NCBI GenBank assembly: GCA_003963225.1
Contig: RXKB01000026.1
Coordinates: forward strand, 1 to 48,949
DNA: 48,949 nt
Source of the DNA: Candidatus Babelota bacterium
GTDB lineage: Bacteria; Babelota; Babeliae; Babelales; Vermiphilaceae
Reading direction: 5' to 3'
Shown here: piece after piece, positions 46,670 through 48,949 of the stretch
Layout of the letters: each line of letters starts with the position of its first letter
Position numbering within the stretch: the stretch's first letter is position 1
Notes under the pieces: model-generated
Database searches by the model: none
Seen by the model: only the letters and a program-made list of their open reading frames with translations
What the model was told of the DNA's origin: nothing
Made by a program: the position numbers and the translations under genes

Positions 46670-48192
46670 AACTTAGCCTCACTAATAATAGTGGTCTTAG
46701 GATCATAATATACTGCACCAGCGTAACCAAGCTTACTGAATGGTCTGTTCTTTGTAACAAAGAATTGGGTGGTGTTACTTATTTCCTCATCAGTGGATTC
46801 CTTGTCTCTCTCAATCTTGATAAGCATAATAGCTTCTTCCTCAAGAGACTTGGCATATTTGGTATGACCATCCTCATTGATATGGCTAATCATGATGACC
46901 CCGATGTTCAGTTCCTTGGCAATCTGCGCAAGATTACTTGCAACCTTAGTCAAGACATTCGTAGCACCTTCTACACCACCCATATAGGCAAGACGTTGAA
47001 CGTGATCGACAAAGACGTAGTTAGCGCCGTAAACGCTAGCAGCAAGTCTAACATAGTTCACAATCTCCATAGGATCGTCACCAGACTTCATCTCAAAGAC
47101 AATAGTGCGGTCTCCCTGCGCAATCTCCTGAGCAGCCTTAATGACTTCTTCCTCACTGATCTTGTTCTCTGCTGCATCTTCCTTGGTCCTTACGTTGATA
47201 CCTAATTTATAGGTGGCCATAGCACGGTAGGTAGTGGACTTCTGTTCCTCCATATGCAGAAGACCAACCTTGGCAGTAGAGTTCTGCAATAGGTCAGTCT
47301 CTAGCTTACGAAAGATTTCTGTCTTACCACTACCGGGAGGGGCCATGAGGAACGTAAGCCCGCCCTTTACAATACCTCTGATCTTTGCATCAAGCTCTTC
47401 AATACCAGTAGGGACATACTCATAAGGATTCTCTTCCTTTAGAATAGCCTCAATCTGATTGTCACTACAAAAGAAGTTATCAGGAGTCCAGCGTTGAGGT
47501 CTAAGGGCAGTCCACTTAAGTTCCGCCTGATCACCAGCTTGAATAGCTTCGTTAGCATCCTTCCATTTAGTCAGAGGAATGTAATAGAACTTATGAGGCA
47601 AAGCCTTATAGAGCCTATCAGCAGCCTTCTTACCAGCCTTGTCTAGCTCTCCTGCATAGACAATCTCTTGGAATGAATTAAGGAAGTCATATTGCTTCTT
47701 TACAAAATCATCTCCAATAGAGGCGGAAGGTAAAGACAATACTGGCCAAGTGGAATCCATAGACTGATATAATGAAGCAGCATCAAACTCTCCTTCTGTA
47801 ATATAAAGCCTCTTACTTGAGGCAGGATTAACAGGAGGCCCAAAGAAGTCTAGAATACGGATACCAGCCTCTTTAAACCAGAATGTCTTGTCGTGATACC
47901 CTCGATACTTTGTGTTGTTAGGATATTTGAAAGCATACCGGAAAGGTTTACCCTTCTCATCAGTATGAATTACAATACCGAATCTCTCTGCAATCTTGGG
48001 GTCCAATCCCCTAATGTCATTATAGGTGAATCCACTAGGTTCTTTTCTCTTAGGATCAATGTAGTCTTCAGTCACAATCCATTTACCTCCGCATCCACCA
48101 TGACAATATCCTTTGCCTTTCTCATACCAAGAGAAAGCATCCTTGCTACCACACTCGGGGCAGGTAGCATGAGTCTTTACTGGTCCTTCCAT
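46666..48192 (-). CDS. Primase-helicase (T7 gp4-like)
   Basis: 508 aa. N-terminal zinc ribbon (CPEC at residues 11-14 with a second Cys pair near 30-34), TOPRIM primase core (LYITEGEFDA about 128-137; VYAGELDKAGKKAADRL), and a C-terminal hexameric helicase with Walker A APPGSGKT (about 283-290), Walker B YVFVDHVQRL, and an ISHINEDG motif. It unwinds DNA and lays down primers at the fork for the split polymerase. Slightly shorter than T7 gp4. The start overlaps the previous gene. Confidence 0.93.
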   Translation of the reverse strand: MEGPVKTHATCPECGSKDAFSWYEKGKGYCHGGCGGKWIVTEDYIDPKRKEPSGFTYNDIRGLDPKIAERFGIVIHTDEKGKPFRYAFKYPNNTKYRGYHDKTFWFKEAGIRILDFFGPPVNPASSKRLYITEGEFDAASLYQSMDSTWPVLSLPSASIGDDFVKKQYDFLNSFQEIVYAGELDKAGKKAADRLYKALPHKFYYIPLTKWKDANEAIQAGDQAELKWTALRPQRWTPDNFFCSDNQIEAILKEENPYEYVPTGIEELDAKIRGIVKGGLTFLMAPPGSGKTEIFRKLETDLLQNSTAKVGLLHMEEQKSTTYRAMATYKLGINVRTKEDAAENKISEEEVIKAAQEIAQGDRTIVFEMKSGDDPMEIVNYVRLAASVYGANYVFVDHVQRLAYMGGVEGATNVLTKVASNLAQIAKELNIGVIMISHINEDGHTKYAKSLEEEAIMLIKIERDKESTDEEISNTTQFFVTKNRPFSKLGYAGAVYYDPKTTIISEAKL

Positions 48193-48398
48193 ACCAAAAT
48201 ATCCTTAGGTATTACTAGGTATTTCTCAACTGAATCTACATAAAGATAATCTGTAAGATCATTAGTTAGAAAAATAGTTGAGACAGTGGTAATAGTTCTA
48301 CGAGCAAAGTGGGCTGGATATTCTTTTCCCTTGTGCATAAAGGCCCACATAAACTCTCTGTCAAGCATTCTGCTATAGTAGATACCTTCATTTACCAT
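48177..48398 (-). CDS. Hypothetical 73-aa protein, VWKDQ tail
   Basis: The start is placed at ATG 48396-48398 (MVNEGIYYSRML), overlapping the TAA of the gene before it; an in-frame ATG at 48410 is possible. Contains EFMWAFMHKGKEYPAHFARR, beta-type segments, ending IPKDILVWKDQ. The tail codons overlap the start of the primase-helicase gene. Unrecognised. Confidence 0.6.
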   Translation of the reverse strand: MVNEGIYYSRMLDREFMWAFMHKGKEYPAHFARRTITTVSTIFLTNDLTDYLYVDSVEKYLVIPKDILVWKDQ

Positions 48399-48577
48399 TC
48401 TAGTATACACCTTTGTCCGACAGGTTTTCTGTCATCTGGAGCAGAGCCACTCCAATTGAAGTATGTATAAGTACTGGGTGTTAGCTTAGTGCTTTTACCA
48501 GTACAGCAAATAGAACTATACTTTATCATACCAATAAAACTGCAACCACTGTAGACATAGACAGTATCGTTATTCAT
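48392..48577 (-). CDS. Hypothetical 61-aa protein ending in ILEW
   Basis: Opens MNNDTVYVYSGCSFIGMIKY, contains ICCTGKSTKLTPSTYTY and FNWSGSAPDD, ends GQRCILEW. The final TGG-TAA overlaps the ATGG start of the next gene, so the terminal Trp arises from that start context. Soluble, Cys-containing, unknown. Confidence 0.6.
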   Translation of the reverse strand: MNNDTVYVYSGCSFIGMIKYSSICCTGKSTKLTPSTYTYFNWSGSAPDDRKPVGQRCILEW

Positions 48578-48607
48578 CTTACCACCATATAAGTTTCTCT
48601 GGGACTG

Positions 48608-48796
48608 CTAGCTTTTGGTCGGGAGCGTATTCTTTAAAACAACGTTCATCCCATAAGGATTTATCCTTAAGTAATTCCTAAACATATGCCCTAAAACATC
48701 TCCGTCTTTAGCATACGAATACCCACTACAACATCTCCCATTATGCCAATAGTCTCTAGTATGGTCTCTTAGACCTACAGCAATACCGTTAGTCAT
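48608..48796 (-). CDS. Hypothetical 62-aa protein
   Basis: ATG 48794-48796 overlaps the end of the zinc-ribbon gene. Sequence MTNGIAVGLRDHTRDYWHNG, then a Cys-Cys and GYSYAKDGDVLGHMFRNYLR, ending KNTLPTKS. No recognised family. Position between the zinc-ribbon and other small genes of the early block. Confidence 0.6.
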   Translation of the reverse strand: MTNGIAVGLRDHTRDYWHNGRCCSGYSYAKDGDVLGHMFRNYLRINPYGMNVVLKNTLPTKS

Positions 48797-48941
48797 TCCA
48801 GTATAACTCCTTCAGGAAGTCCTCCTCATCTTCAAAGACTTCCAATGATTCATAGATAGAGTCTAAACACTCATCACAATAGTAATCTTCCCAAGATTCT
48901 ACCCAATGTGCTTTAGGTGAGTCACATGAACGGCATCTCAT
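48789..48941 (-). CDS. 50-aa zinc-ribbon protein
   Basis: ATG 48939-48941, TAA 48789-48791. Two knuckles, CRSC near the N-terminus and CDEC about residue 24, form a four-Cys zinc ribbon; the C-terminal half is strongly acidic (EVFEDEEDFLKEL). Small zinc ribbons with acidic tails often bind host transcription or replication proteins, but no specific target can be named. The gene spans the 86-bp join: its start sits in the repeat, coupled by ATGA to gene 75-248 at the other end. Confidence 0.7.
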   Translation of the reverse strand: MRCRSCDSPKAHWVESWEDYYCDECLDSIYESLEVFEDEEDFLKELYWND

Positions 48942-48949
48942 TCTTCGCT
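48864..48949. repeat. 86-bp direct repeat joining the two window ends (right copy)
   Basis: Identical to bases 1-86. The zinc-ribbon gene is intact at this end, and the next upstream gene of the operon lies at the other end (75-248), which shows the circular order. Confidence 0.95.

Noticed and set aside
1..48949. CRISPR array, integrase, transposase, rRNA or lysogeny module
   Set aside because: No regularly spaced repeats, recombinase motifs, insertion-sequence ends or repressor-like genes were seen.

Overview
The window looks like an essentially complete genome of a lytic, podovirus-like tailed phage. It is circularly assembled: the first 86 bases recur exactly as the last 86, and a small zinc-ribbon gene is complete only when read across that join (unique length about 48,863 bp). 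The virion genes follow the T7-supergroup order: terminase, portal, scaffold, capsid, tail tubes A and B, internal virion proteins, lysis genes, tail fibres. There is no phage RNA polymerase, integrase, repressor or DNA ligase, so transcription probably relies on host RNA polymerase. A class II (B12-dependent) ribonucleotide reductase, a ThyX thymidylate synthase and a T7-like replisome without an RNA polymerase recall the cobavirus/Zobellviridae phages of marine alphaproteobacteria. GC-rich patches in the tail genes also fit a GC-rich alphaproteobacterial host. Both the host and family assignments are inference.

Layout: a gene-free stretch of about 1.7 kb (8113-9854) holds hairpins, an AT-rich origin-like block and divergent promoter candidates. 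To its right, on the plus strand, come an initiator tRNA-fMet and an atypical tRNA-Trp, then the packaging, head, tail, internal-protein, lysis and fibre genes (10031-35397). To its left, on the minus strand, a long run of tightly overlapping genes passes from 8112 down to 1, through the circular join, and on from 48941 down to 35527. Its order is: small early genes, tRNA-Arg and tRNA-Leu, a CobS/CobT-like AAA ATPase plus VWA pair, primase-helicase, a split T7-type DNA polymerase, SSB, two PD-(D/E)XK nucleases, metallophosphoesterase, MazG, class II RNR, ThyX and DUF3310. The two arms converge on a bidirectional terminator near 35412-35439.

How it works together: MazG, RNR, ThyX and the nucleases supply dNTPs for the primase-helicase, polymerase and SSB. 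The CobS/CobT-like pair could act in cobalt insertion into B12, the RNR cofactor, or as a MoxR/VWA chaperone. Lysis uses a GH19-type endolysin, holin-like membrane proteins and nested Rz/Rz1 spanins. Host range probably resides in a LamG-like protein and two fibres that share a duplicated N-terminal anchor but have exchanged distal domains (a beta-helix-like part and an SGNH/SASA esterase-like part).

Most unusual points: the DNA polymerase is split by a small ORF; many small genes end in a Trp-Ser-Glu-Glu tail whose codons also form the next gene's ribosome binding site and start; a small ORF between the cobS- and cobT-like genes is frameshifted at a TA tract; a pseudoknot-capable RNA lies upstream of thyX; cloverleaf-like and tRNA-like elements lie in the leftward leader; and two stable GAA triloop hairpins lie just upstream of the late promoter.
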